Source: an uncultured Bacteroidia bacterium | GTDB lineage: Bacteria > Bacteroidota > Bacteroidia > Bacteroidales > UBA932 | NCBI GenBank assembly: GCA_902797035.1 | Contig: CADBRH010000085.1 | Location: 1 to 45,283 of the forward strand | DNA length: 45,283 nt | Reading direction: 5' to 3' | In this document: piece by piece, positions 8,809 to 16,623 of the stretch | Layout: each line of letters opens with the position of its first letter | Numbering within the stretch: position 1 is the first letter of the stretch | Notes under the pieces: generated by a model | The model's database searches: none | What the model saw: the letters and a program-made list of their open reading frames with translations, nothing else | What the model was told of the DNA's origin: nothing | Position numbers and translations under genes: made by a program

Positions 8809-10514
8809 TGCGGATCCTGACCCTGAAAATCGCCTTGTTGTCGGCGACGCTTTCGCTGTTGTCGTGCTCCCGGCCTGGGGTCCGTACATGGATGATGACT
8901 GAATTGAGGTTCGAGTCATCAACGGAATATTCCTCCGCCGACACTGTGTGGATGGATGTGACATTCACTCATCCAAGGAGCGGGGAATCGTTGACACGTC
9001 CCGCGTTCTGGGATGGAAACAATTCATTCATAGTTCGTTTCGCCCCTACCAGTAAGGGCCGGTGGAAATGGGAGTCTTCCTGCCCCTCAGACAAGTCTCT
9101 GGACGGTCTGCGCGGTGGACTCCGCTGCCTTGAATATGACGGCACTCTGGACATCTACCGTCACGGCTTCGTAAAGGCCAAGCCGGGCAGGAAATATCTG
9201 GAATATTCGGACGGGACTCCTTTTTTCTATCTTGGCGACACGCATTGGGGGATGTACACCGAGGAGATAGATGAACCCGGACCGAACGCCGGAGTTATCA
9301 AGACGGACTCTCATTTCAAGTACATTGTCGACCGTAGGGCGGAGCAAGGTTTCACCGTGTACCAAAGCGAGCCTATCGGCGCCGCTTTCAATGTCATTGA
9401 CGGTCATGTGGACTCGGAGGACATCCCCGGTTTCCGTTTGGCCGACCGTTATTATCAATATATAGCGGAGGCGGGATTGGTCCACGCCAACGCCGAGTTC
9501 TTTTTCTCCAGTTCGATGGGAACGGCCCTGGCGAATGACGACAAGGCCTTGGAGAACCTCTCCCGTTACTGGGTGGCGCGTTTCGGGGCATTCCCCGTGA
9601 TGTGGACTCTCGCGCAGGAGATAGATAATGATTTCTACCACGAGAGAGGTCACCAGAAAGTCTATGATTTCACCGATAACCCTTGGGTCAAAGTCGCGGA
9701 ATATATTCACAAACACGATTGTTACGGTCATCCTCTCTCCGGTCATCAGGAGAATTCCTGGTGCACCACAGTGACAGGCAGAGGCTCCGGTGCCGAGGAC
9801 CGGGACGGGAATGGAGCTTCCGTCTTCGCTTCAGAGGATGTCGCTCAGCGGACAGGACACAGCTGGTGGGCCGCCCAATGGAGCCCGTCGCTGACAGAGT
9901 TGGTGGACCCAGAGCTGGTCAGGGACTATTGGGAGTCCCCTCGTCCCGCTGTCAACTACGAGGGACGCTATCGAGGCTTGTGGACCATGGATTTCGGGGC
10001 GAGGGCCCAAGGATGGATAGCTTTCCTGTCCGGGTTCCGCGGCTACGGTTACGGGGCGATCGACATGTGGCTTTACAAGAGTACCTACGACATCTCCGGC
10101 GACTCTTTCGACGGTGTCGACCACATCACTGTCGCCGATAAACTCAAGCCATGGTCAGAGGCGATTGAATATCCCAGCGCTCTCCAGATGGGGTATCTCC
10201 GGTCGTTCCTGGAGTCTTTCGACTGGTGGAACCTAGTCCCGGTTCTCAAGGACGAGAACGCTTTCGCGGCCGGAGCCTCCGGATATGTATATGCCCGAAC
10301 GGCCGGCACCCATGTGTTATACTTCTTCTCCAAAGAGACAGCCACTGGGGAAATCAATGATATTCAGGCGGGTAAAGATTTCAAGGCGACTTGGTTCAAT
10401 CCTCGTTCGGGGGAGTGGAACGCTTCAATTACCATCACCTCTGGCGAGGACGGGAGGCTCATCCTTCCGGAAAAACCAGACATCGAGGACTGGGTCTTGA
10501 TGGTTTCTGATTGA
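8808..10514 (+). CDS. DUF5060/DUF4038 lipoprotein glycosidase (GH140 apiosidase-like)
   Basis: A 568-aa lipoprotein: Cys after LSLLS in the signal peptide. Domains in order are an N-terminal beta-sandwich of the DUF5060 type (residues ~25-110, ending near the SKGRWKWES motif), a DUF4038 TIM barrel beginning at FFYLGDTHWGMY, and a C-terminal sandwich like the collagen-binding domain that ends such proteins (ATWFNPRSGEW through DWVLMVSD). DUF4038 enzymes include GH140 apiosidases acting on rhamnogalacturonan II. Candidate barrel acids lie in TLAQEIDND and GHPLSGHQENSW. The start overlaps the LacI stop by one base. The exact sugar cleaved is inferred from family and could differ, since DUF4038 is broader than GH140. 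Confidence 0.75.
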   Translation: MRILTLKIALLSATLSLLSCSRPGVRTWMMTELRFESSTEYSSADTVWMDVTFTHPRSGESLTRPAFWDGNNSFIVRFAPTSKGRWKWESSCPSDKSLDGLRGGLRCLEYDGTLDIYRHGFVKAKPGRKYLEYSDGTPFFYLGDTHWGMYTEEIDEPGPNAGVIKTDSHFKYIVDRRAEQGFTVYQSEPIGAAFNVIDGHVDSEDIPGFRLADRYYQYIAEAGLVHANAEFFFSSSMGTALANDDKALENLSRYWVARFGAFPVMWTLAQEIDNDFYHERGHQKVYDFTDNPWVKVAEYIHKHDCYGHPLSGHQENSWCTTVTGRGSGAEDRDGNGASVFASEDVAQRTGHSWWAAQWSPSLTELVDPELVRDYWESPRPAVNYEGRYRGLWTMDFGARAQGWIAFLSGFRGYGYGAIDMWLYKSTYDISGDSFDGVDHITVADKLKPWSEAIEYPSALQMGYLRSFLESFDWWNLVPVLKDENAFAAGASGYVYARTAGTHVLYFFSKETATGEINDIQAGKDFKATWFNPRSGEWNASITITSGEDGRLILPEKPDIEDWVLMVSD

Positions 10515-10542
10515 TTTTTTGTGTGGTTTTGAAGAGCAGTAT

Positions 10543-12798
10543 ATGATTAAGAGAGCATTATTGACCGCGGCTCTATCTTTGGCGACGGTCTTGTCTTTCG
10601 GCCAGCCTAAACTTCGTCCAGACAATATCGAAGATATCATCAAAGCGATGACCGACGAGGAGTTGGCTTCTTTGCTCGTGGGGGCTAAAGAGTCTGAGTT
10701 TTATTACTTTGAGGGCACAGCCGCCGGGGTGAGGAGTATCCCGCGTCTGGGGATTCCGGCGACAATATCCTGCGATGGCCCCGCCGGGCTTCATTTCTAC
10801 CCTTTCAGGGATAACACTGACAAGACCTTCTACTGCACCGCGTTCCCAGTCGGCGTTTTGTCAGCCAGCTCTTGGGATTTGGAACTGATGGAGACGATGA
10901 CTGGAGCCTTGGGAAATGAGGTCCATGAATATGGGGTTGACATGTTTCTGGGCCCTGGCATGAATATCCACCGCAGTCCGCTCTGTGGAAGGAATTTCGA
11001 ATATTTCTCGGAGGATCCTCTTTTGTCAGGGAAAATGGCGGCCGCGTACGTCAGAGGTATCCAGAGCAATGGGGTGACCGCGACAGTGAAGCATTTCGCC
11101 GCGAATAACCAGGAAACCAACCGTCATGAGAATGATGCCAGGATAGGCCAGAGGGCCTTGAGGGAGATATATCTCAAGAATTTCGAGATAGCCGTCAAGG
11201 AGGGGCGTCCGGGCGCTATGATGGCTTCCTACAACAAACTTAATGGCGAGTACGCCCAGCAGTCGTACGATCTGCTGACCACCATCCTGCGTGAGGAATG
11301 GGGTTATGATGGAGTTGTGCTGACCGATCATGGCGCCAAGGACGGTACGGTCAAGGCGGCTAAGGCTGGGTGCGATTTGATGCAACCAGGCAGCGAGGTT
11401 GAGCTGGAGCGGATGCTCGAAGCCGTCAAAGAAGGCGCCATTACCCGAGATGAGCTTGAAAGGAACGCGCGACATGTCCTTCGTTACATTGTCTCAACTC
11501 CTCGTTTTAAGGGGTATAAGTTCTCGAATGATCCTGATCTGAGGACTCATGCTGAACTTGCCAGGAAGGTTGCCGGAGAATCAATCGTTATGCTTAAGAA
11601 TGATGGTGGTACCCTGCCTTTGAAAGCCGGTGCTAAACTGGCGGTCTATGGAGTCGGCTCTGAGGATTTCGTGGCGGTGGGTATCGGTTCCGGCCATGTG
11701 GTCGCGAAGCATGTGGGGAATATGAGGGAGAGCCTCACTGACGCGGGCTTCGAATTGAACCAAGACTTGGCTGGTTATTACAAGGCCTATGTCGAACTGG
11801 ATCACGCCACTAAACGAGTGGCCGGGGCCATGGATTGGTTGGTGTATGAGTCCTGGGGCTACGGAAAGAAGGTCGCTGAGGCGGATGTGCCGCTGAATAT
11901 GCTTTCGCGGCAGGCAGCGGAGGAAGATGTGGCGATTATAGTGATTAGCCGTGATGCCGGAGAAGGGTATGACCGTTCCTTGGTTGATGACTTTGAGCTT
12001 AGCGTCAGGGAGCGCGAACTTATCCGTCTTGTCTCTGATGAATACCATGCTAAAGGAAAGAAGGTAGTAGTCATCTTGAATATAGGCGGAGTCATAGAGA
12101 CCGTCTCGTGGAATAACATGGCGGATGCGATTCTCCTGCCTTGGCAGCCTGGGCAGGAAGGCGCTTATGCTGTCGCTGACGTGCTTGCCGGCAAGGTTAA
12201 TCCTTCAGGGAAACTCACCATGACCTTCCCGATAGATGTTCTTGACCATCCCTCAAGCGCCAACTTTCCCACTTGTCCTCAAGTTGGTGAAGCGGAGCAA
12301 GGCCTGAGAAAGAATGTCGATTACACTGAATATGCCGAGGGAATATGGGTTGGCTACCGCCACTTCACGACTCGTGGAATCAAAGTCTCCTATCCATTCG
12401 GTTATGGCTTGAGCTACACTACCTTCCTGTATTCAAAACCTATTGTCAAGGCTTCGTCTGATGGCTTTACCGCGAGTGTCACCGTGACCAACACGGGTCC
12501 CGTGGCAGGAAAAGAAGTGATAGAGGTCTATGTGTCAGCCCCTTACGGAGGCTTGGAGAAGCCTTCTCGTGAACTTAAAGCTTTCGGTAAGACCAGGTCT
12601 CTAGCTCCCGGGGAGTCGCAAACTCTCTCGTTCACTGTGCCAGCCTACGAACTCGCGTCTTTCAACGAGGCCGTTTCGGCATGGGAGACCGCCGCCGGGA
12701 ATTACCAGGTCCAGTTCGGATCTTCTGTTGAGGATATCCGGGCAGCCGGAAGCTTCCGGATAAAGAAGCCTCAGTCCTGGAAGGTTAATAATTTGTAG
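10543..12798 (+). CDS. GH3 family beta-glycosidase
   Basis: A secreted exo-acting beta-glycosidase (glucosidase/xylosidase-type family) of ~751 aa. The signal peptide runs from MIKRALLTAA to about SFGQ. The GH3 barrel shows KHFAANNQETNR near residue 182 and the nucleophile Asp in VVLTDHGAKDG near residue 261. The (alpha/beta)6 domain and a C-terminal fibronectin III-like domain (VTNTGPVAGKEVIEVYV) follow. The residue after the nucleophile is His instead of the usual Trp (SDW becomes TDH). I start at the ATG at 10543, preceded by GAAGAG, rather than an in-frame TTG at 10519 that would extend the protein ahead of its signal peptide. By eye the gene is less GC-rich than its neighbours, with more GCT, GTT and TAT codons, and it borders a decayed gene, which may reflect separate acquisition. 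Confidence 0.9.
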   Translation: MIKRALLTAALSLATVLSFGQPKLRPDNIEDIIKAMTDEELASLLVGAKESEFYYFEGTAAGVRSIPRLGIPATISCDGPAGLHFYPFRDNTDKTFYCTAFPVGVLSASSWDLELMETMTGALGNEVHEYGVDMFLGPGMNIHRSPLCGRNFEYFSEDPLLSGKMAAAYVRGIQSNGVTATVKHFAANNQETNRHENDARIGQRALREIYLKNFEIAVKEGRPGAMMASYNKLNGEYAQQSYDLLTTILREEWGYDGVVLTDHGAKDGTVKAAKAGCDLMQPGSEVELERMLEAVKEGAITRDELERNARHVLRYIVSTPRFKGYKFSNDPDLRTHAELARKVAGESIVMLKNDGGTLPLKAGAKLAVYGVGSEDFVAVGIGSGHVVAKHVGNMRESLTDAGFELNQDLAGYYKAYVELDHATKRVAGAMDWLVYESWGYGKKVAEADVPLNMLSRQAAEEDVAIIVISRDAGEGYDRSLVDDFELSVRERELIRLVSDEYHAKGKKVVVILNIGGVIETVSWNNMADAILLPWQPGQEGAYAVADVLAGKVNPSGKLTMTFPIDVLDHPSSANFPTCPQVGEAEQGLRKNVDYTEYAEGIWVGYRHFTTRGIKVSYPFGYGLSYTTFLYSKPIVKASSDGFTASVTVTNTGPVAGKEVIEVYVSAPYGGLEKPSRELKAFGKTRSLAPGESQTLSFTVPAYELASFNEAVSAWETAAGNYQVQFGSSVEDIRAAGSFRIKKPQSWKVNNL

Positions 12799-12886
12799 GC
12801 ACAGATTCCCAAAGGAAGCGGTGTTTGTCGCTATTTTCCGCGGGTGCGAGAGAGGCACCACCTGTAGCGCTCAAATAGGTACCGGT

Positions 12887-13008
12887 CGCGTCGGCAATCA
12901 TGGCCGAACTTCGGCCAAGAATACCGGCGATGATCTTGGCTATCACTAGAAGCATGTTCCCGGCGCTTCCCGGCAGGGTTACCTTGTGGATTATTTATTC
13001 CTTTCCAT
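12887..13008 (-). pseudogene. Remnant of a cation diffusion facilitator (CDF) transporter, 5' end only
   Basis: On the minus strand an ATG at 13008 reads MERNK and then hits TAA. Shifting frame restores HKVTLPGSAGN, followed by MLLVIAKIIAGILGRSSAMI and then ADA. This closely follows the N-terminus of CDF efflux pumps, whose first membrane helix ends in a GxSSAMIADA-like motif before HSLSD. Here similarity stops right after ADA and the sequence continues with unrelated residues to a TAA at 12785. So a frameshift plus stop lies near codon 6, and everything after about codon 40 is gone. Alternatives are a short real ORF (12785-12955, 57 aa) or chance, but the match in order and spacing argues for a fossil. 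The surrounding 12799-13152 gap has no other gene. Confidence 0.6.
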
Positions 13009-13056
13009 CCTTCGTTGTTATGTCCAAAATTAGTTTATGAAAAATACCGCGAATTA

Positions 13057-13088
13057 TTTGGTTTATATCATAAACTTGTTTATATTTG
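13057..13088 (+). promoter_or_regulatory. Promoter of the 13153 membrane protein/regulator pair
   Basis: TTTG at 13057-13060 and TATATTTG at 13081-13088 are separated by 20 bases, a full match to the Bacteroidota sigma-A-type consensus. The start codon it serves is at 13153. Confidence 0.8.
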
Positions 13089-13090
13089 CG

Positions 13091-13130
13091 TCAGAGTTGA
13101 GGCGGTATGCGCGGCCGGGCTCGACTCTGA
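13091..13130 (+). promoter_or_regulatory. Inverted repeat in the leader after the promoter
   Basis: TCAGAGTTGAG (13091-13101) pairs with CTCGACTCTGA (13120-13130), with one G-T pair, around an 18-base GC-rich loop. It begins three bases after the -7 element, so it overlaps the transcription start. It could be an operator, perhaps for the winged-helix protein encoded downstream, or a 5' UTR hairpin. There is no T-run, so it is not a terminator. Confidence 0.5.
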
Positions 13131-13152
13131 AACAATGTAAACGATTGATATT

Positions 13153-13779
13153 ATGGAACAAATCAAAGAAATGACGGCCAAGGAAAGCCTTGCCCTCATC
13201 ACTGAGACAATGAACAATAACCGAAAGGAAATCACCCGCAGGGGAGGAAAGTACTTCGTCCTCTGGGGAATTCTCCTCACCTTTTTCTCATTGTTGGTCT
13301 ACTGCCTCTGGAAGACCACCGGCCACGCCGAGTGGAACAACTTGTGGTTCGCTCTTCCAATTATTGGCTGTCCGTTGGCGAGATGGATCCGCGCCAAAGA
13401 GGGATCCGAGCGTACAGGGAACACTGTAAGCCGTGTAATCAGCGGCATCTGGGCGACCTTCGGGGTGTTCGCGTGCTCATCGGCTCTTTTCACCATCATA
13501 TTCACCAAGTGTAATCCGAATCCAATCGCCACAATCGCCGCCGGTGTCAGCATGACCGCGTTGATTGTGCTTCTTTTCGGCATGGCTGAGACCATCACCG
13601 GAGTCGCCTTGAAGAACTGGGCCATCAAGATCGCCGGCTTCGTGACCGGGATCGGCGGAGTCGCCCTGTACTATATTATCGGTGAGAAGGGTGGTTTCGA
13701 GGAGCAGATGTTCCTGTTCACGCTGTCCGGGATAGTCCTCGTGGCCACCGGTTTGATAGTCAGACACCAGAACCGTTAG
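13153..13779 (+). CDS. Multi-spanning membrane protein of unknown function
   Basis: I do not recognise a characterised family. The 208-aa product has a polar N-terminus (MEQIKEMTAKESLALITETM, then a basic NNNRKEITRRGGK) followed by about six hydrophobic segments, for example YFVLWGILLTFFSLLVYCLW, ISGIWATFGVFACSSALFT, and a last one before the C-terminal VRHQNR. The N-terminal helix with following basic patch suggests a cytoplasmic start. It is followed after three bases by a small winged-helix regulator, so the pair is an operon. Membrane-protein/winged-helix pairs of this kind are common in Bacteroidota but their role is not known to me. Confidence 0.85.
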   Translation: MEQIKEMTAKESLALITETMNNNRKEITRRGGKYFVLWGILLTFFSLLVYCLWKTTGHAEWNNLWFALPIIGCPLARWIRAKEGSERTGNTVSRVISGIWATFGVFACSSALFTIIFTKCNPNPIATIAAGVSMTALIVLLFGMAETITGVALKNWAIKIAGFVTGIGGVALYYIIGEKGGFEEQMFLFTLSGIVLVATGLIVRHQNR

Positions 13780-13782
13780 GCC

Positions 13783-14067
13783 ATGTTCCCTAAACTGGAC
13801 CCTGTCCTTCATTCTGAGCTGAGGCTCGCCGTGATGTCGCTCCTGGCGGGTGTGGAGTCCGCCGACTTCACCTACATCAAACAACAGACGGGAGCGACCT
13901 CCGGCAACCTCAGCGTCCAGATCGACAAGCTCTCGGCCGCCGGTTACATCACGGTCGAGAAGGGCTTCAAGGGCAAAAAGCCCTGCACCACCTGCGCCAT
14001 CACCGAGGCAGGCATGGAAGCCTTCCGCTCCTACATCGAAGCCCTCAAGGAATATATCAGTACTTGA
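13783..14067 (+). CDS. Small winged-helix transcriptional regulator
   Basis: A 94-aa DNA-binding protein made of a single winged-helix domain. The recognition region is FTYIKQQTGATSGNLSVQID, followed by a wing with KGFKGKKPCTTCAIT and a C-terminal helix (AGMEAFRSYIEALKEY) that likely dimerises. The order matches the MarR/ArsR-like regulators with a conserved LAxGVxSADFxxL start. The CTTC cysteine pair lies in the wing and could be redox or metal sensitive, which is only a guess. It starts three bases after the membrane-protein gene, so it probably controls that operon. Its 3' end overlaps the convergent TPR gene by 11 bases. Confidence 0.85.
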   Translation: MFPKLDPVLHSELRLAVMSLLAGVESADFTYIKQQTGATSGNLSVQIDKLSAAGYITVEKGFKGKKPCTTCAITEAGMEAFRSYIEALKEYIST

Positions 14068-15055
14068 TCTTGTACTGTTTGCAGAAGTCGATGGCTGGCT
14101 GGTAGCCGCAGCCGGCGGAGAGAGAGCAGTAGCGTTCGGCCGGGCGAACCTTGCCCTCGGCCGCGTATAACCGGCCAAGACGGTAGAGGGTGGCCCCAAG
14201 GTTGTCGTCGTGGAAGTTCCCGGCCTTGACGCTCTTCTCAGAGGTGTTGTATAGCCTGTAATAGTCATCGACAGCCTTCTCGAGATACTCCGCCGCTTTA
14301 AGGTTGTCCCCGGTCCTGGCGTAGGATGAGCCGAGTCCGTTATGGATCCAATAGTCCATAGTCAAAGACTTGCCCTCGTTGGAAGCGAGCCAGTCAAGCG
14401 ACACGCCGATGTTCTCCTCGTCCCTGCCGAGAAGGTTCAGTATCACCGCGTACTGGTACTCCGTGAGCATATTCAGAGCCCCCCTGTCACGCAGTGAGGC
14501 GAGGCAACCGACAGCCTTGTCATATTCCTCGGCCTCAATAAAAACCTGAGCGGCCAGCCGGAGACTGTCAACCGGGTCGATCACGTCGGAGACAGCCACA
14601 TCGGGCCCCAGATCCCCGATCACTATCCGATCGCCCTCCCTTGTCACATCGCCGAGGCTTGAGAAAGCGGATGCGCAGATAAGCAGGGGAACGGTCTGCT
14701 TCTTGACGACGAAGGCCGGGAGGTTGGTCACGAGAATATGGTCTCCGACCTTCAGCTTCCGTATGACAAAGGAAGCGCACTTTGAGCTTGAGCCGTCCGG
14801 CAATTTCAAGGTGGTCAGTCCCTTGACGTCGTTGTCGTGAATATACCCGTTCTCGTACAGGAACAGATAGGTGGTCGTGGACATGCTGACGAACCAGTTC
14901 TCGTCAGTGTAATAGGTCCGCACGCCGACCCCGTTGACGGACGCGTCGATGGTATAGCGGCCGTCCTCCCCGGAGTCCTGGAGGGTAATCACGCTTTGGG
15001 CGAGCGCGCCTTGGCAGACAAGCGCCAGGACGGCGGCCAGAACAGGGGCTCTCAT
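14057..15055 (-). CDS. Secreted protein: degenerate retropepsin-like domain plus TPR/Sel1-like repeats
   Basis: A 332-aa exported protein with a signal peptide ending near QGALAQS. Residues ~30-140 resemble the clan AA retropepsin-like domains of Bacteroidota: the element after the catalytic strand, TTTYLFLYENGYIHDNDVKG, and the later TVPLLICASAFSSLGDV are well kept. The catalytic DTG, however, is absent; the position reads YYTDENWFVSMS. It is therefore probably a non-catalytic binding domain. Residues ~185-325 form helical repeats (LRLAAQVFIEAEEYDKAVGC, AEYLEKAVDDYY, then LGRLYAAEGKVRPAERYC). It follows purE directly with no intergenic base (purE TAG, then this ATG), the last gene of smpB-miaA-purE. 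Confidence 0.75.
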   Translation of the reverse strand: MRAPVLAAVLALVCQGALAQSVITLQDSGEDGRYTIDASVNGVGVRTYYTDENWFVSMSTTTYLFLYENGYIHDNDVKGLTTLKLPDGSSSKCASFVIRKLKVGDHILVTNLPAFVVKKQTVPLLICASAFSSLGDVTREGDRIVIGDLGPDVAVSDVIDPVDSLRLAAQVFIEAEEYDKAVGCLASLRDRGALNMLTEYQYAVILNLLGRDEENIGVSLDWLASNEGKSLTMDYWIHNGLGSSYARTGDNLKAAEYLEKAVDDYYRLYNTSEKSVKAGNFHDDNLGATLYRLGRLYAAEGKVRPAERYCSLSAGCGYQPAIDFCKQYKIKY

Positions 15056-15523
15056 CTAAATGACGGTGTTTCTGATCTTCTCGGCCTGGGCCTCCCTGTA
15101 GGCGTCGATTCTCGCGGCGACGGCGAGATCGCCCAGGGCGATGATCTCGGCGGCGAGGATGGCGGCGTTCTTCGCGCCTCCGATGGCGACAGTGGCGACC
15201 GGGACGCCCGTGGGCATCTGGACCATGGACAGGAGAGAATCAAGCCCACCGAGGTTCTTGGTGGCCATAGGAACCGCGATGACGGGAAGGGGGGTCAGTC
15301 CAGCCGCCACCCCCGCGAGATGGGCGGCTCCGCCGGCCCCGGCGATCACCACACCGAAGCCTCTGTCTCTCAACCCTTTGGTGTATTCAAACATCAGATC
15401 GGGAGTACGATGGGCGCTGATGACTCTCTTCTCGTATTCGATCCCGAAATCATCCAGGATGCCGAAGGCGCCGGACATCACGTCAAGGTCGCTCGTCGAC
15501 CCCATTATGACAGCTACTTTCAT
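15056..15523 (-). CDS. purE: N5-carboxyaminoimidazole ribonucleotide mutase
   Basis: A class I PurE, which converts N5-CAIR to CAIR in de novo purine synthesis. The 155-aa length is usual. Active-site signatures are present: MGSTSDLDVM at the N-terminus, SAHRTPD near residue 45, AGAGGAAHLAGV, and the C-terminal LLSMVQMPTGVPVATVAIGG with AKNAAILAA. It lies in a minus-strand run with miaA upstream (13-base gap) and a TPR protein directly abutting downstream. The partner purL is elsewhere in the window (36820-40572), so the purine genes are dispersed. Confidence 0.96.
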   Translation of the reverse strand: MKVAVIMGSTSDLDVMSGAFGILDDFGIEYEKRVISAHRTPDLMFEYTKGLRDRGFGVVIAGAGGAAHLAGVAAGLTPLPVIAVPMATKNLGGLDSLLSMVQMPTGVPVATVAIGGAKNAAILAAEIIALGDLAVAARIDAYREAQAEKIRNTVI

Positions 15524-15536
15524 GTTCTATGAATAT

Positions 15537-16622
15537 TTAAACTTTTGTCCAATGAATCCTCACGTCATCTTTCTCCATCCCCCGGAACCAGGTCATCTGC
15601 CTCTTCGCGAACTGGTGGATGGCGTTGGAGAGCATCAGCCTCATCTCGTCGTAGGTGAGTATGCCCAGAACGTGCTGGGTCACGAATTTGTACTCAAGCC
15701 CGTAGTACATCAGGTCCTCGGGACAAATGCCGCTGTCCAGCAGCCCTTTCACCTCCTCGATCAGGCCTCCCTGGAGCCTCGCGTCCAGCCGGGCGTCTAT
15801 TCTGGAGTTCCTTTCCTCCCGGCTGACAAGCGTGCCTATGTAATATGGCTTCTTCGGAGGGTAGGAACTTTTCACCACCTGATGATCTTTCTCATACATA
15901 GCGACTTCCAGTGCTCTGACTATCCTCCTTTTGCTTTGTAGCACACTATCGTCCGGAAGAGGTCCGAACTCGGCGAGCCTCCCGATCAGCTCCTCGGCGC
16001 TGTATTGTTCCAGTTTGGCTCTCAGCTCCTCGTCAGGCGGGACTTGGCGGAGGGAATATCCTTCCACCGCCGCCTGGATGTACAGGCCGGTACCGCCGCA
16101 CAGGATCGGGATCCGCCCACGCTCCCTGATGTCCTTGTATGCCTCCTCGAAAGCCTGCCGCCACTGGAAAAGGTCGAACCTGGTCCCCGCCGGCACAATG
16201 TCGATCAGGTGATACGGCACGTCCCCGTACTCCTCCAGATCCTTTCCCGTACCGATGTCCATGCCGCGATATACCTGTCGGCTGTCAGCCGACAGAATCT
16301 CGCAGATCGGAGGTATAGTGCCCTCCGCAACCGTGGCCACCCTCGGCCACGTAAGAGGGGGGACCGCCGACGAAGTCGGTGGTGGGGCCGAGCGAAGCGA
16401 GGCGTGGTCGGAGGACACTATACCTCCGATCTGGTGAGCTAGTTCAACCGCATATCTCGTTTTCCCTGAGGCCGTCGGGCCGAGGACCACTATGAGGTCG
16501 ATGACACCGGACTGATATTCATTAAAGACAGCCTCGACATCAATCACTTCCGGCTCCGGAAGAGGCGCCGGCTCGGGGATCGGGATCGCTTCCCTGAATC
16601 TGTTCCGCCGTTTCCTTCCCAT
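15537..16622 (-). CDS. miaA: tRNA dimethylallyltransferase with an in-frame repeat-derived insert
   Basis: MiaA prenylates A37 of tRNAs that read codons beginning with U. The P-loop GPTASGKT is at residues 48-55, the DSRQVYRGMDIGTGK motif follows, and GGTGLYIQA and the C-terminal FAKRQMTWFRGM are conserved. Two things are odd. There is a ~40-residue Pro/Glu-rich N-terminal extension before the P-loop. And 40 residues (68-107, Pro/Ser/Ala-rich) are inserted between HQIGG and EILSADS, exactly where other MiaA proteins run straight on; that segment is encoded by a 131-bp inverted-repeat structure. The reading frame stays open, so the protein is probably still functional with an added loop. It starts one base after smpB stops. 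Confidence 0.93.
   Translation of the reverse strand: MGRKRRNRFREAIPIPEPAPLPEPEVIDVEAVFNEYQSGVIDLIVVLGPTASGKTRYAVELAHQIGGIVSSDHASLRSAPPPTSSAVPPLTWPRVATVAEGTIPPICEILSADSRQVYRGMDIGTGKDLEEYGDVPYHLIDIVPAGTRFDLFQWRQAFEEAYKDIRERGRIPILCGGTGLYIQAAVEGYSLRQVPPDEELRAKLEQYSAEELIGRLAEFGPLPDDSVLQSKRRIVRALEVAMYEKDHQVVKSSYPPKKPYYIGTLVSREERNSRIDARLDARLQGGLIEEVKGLLDSGICPEDLMYYGLEYKFVTQHVLGILTYDEMRLMLSNAIHQFAKRQMTWFRGMEKDDVRIHWTKV
16303..16433. repeat. Palindromic element inserted in frame within miaA
   Basis: Perfect 18-base inverted arms (16303-16320 and 16416-16433, CAGATCGGAGGTATAGTG and its complement) flank ~95 bases that contain further small hairpins, such as CCGAC-TTC-GTCGG and TGGCC-GAGGGT-GGCCA. The extra coding DNA relative to normal MiaA is 16302-16421, exactly 120 bases, so the frame is kept. 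One arm reaches into the native QIGG codons and is mirrored at the other end. The layout resembles protein-coding palindromic elements such as those in Rickettsia. No second copy is visible in the window. Confidence 0.75.
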
Positions 16623-16623
16623 A

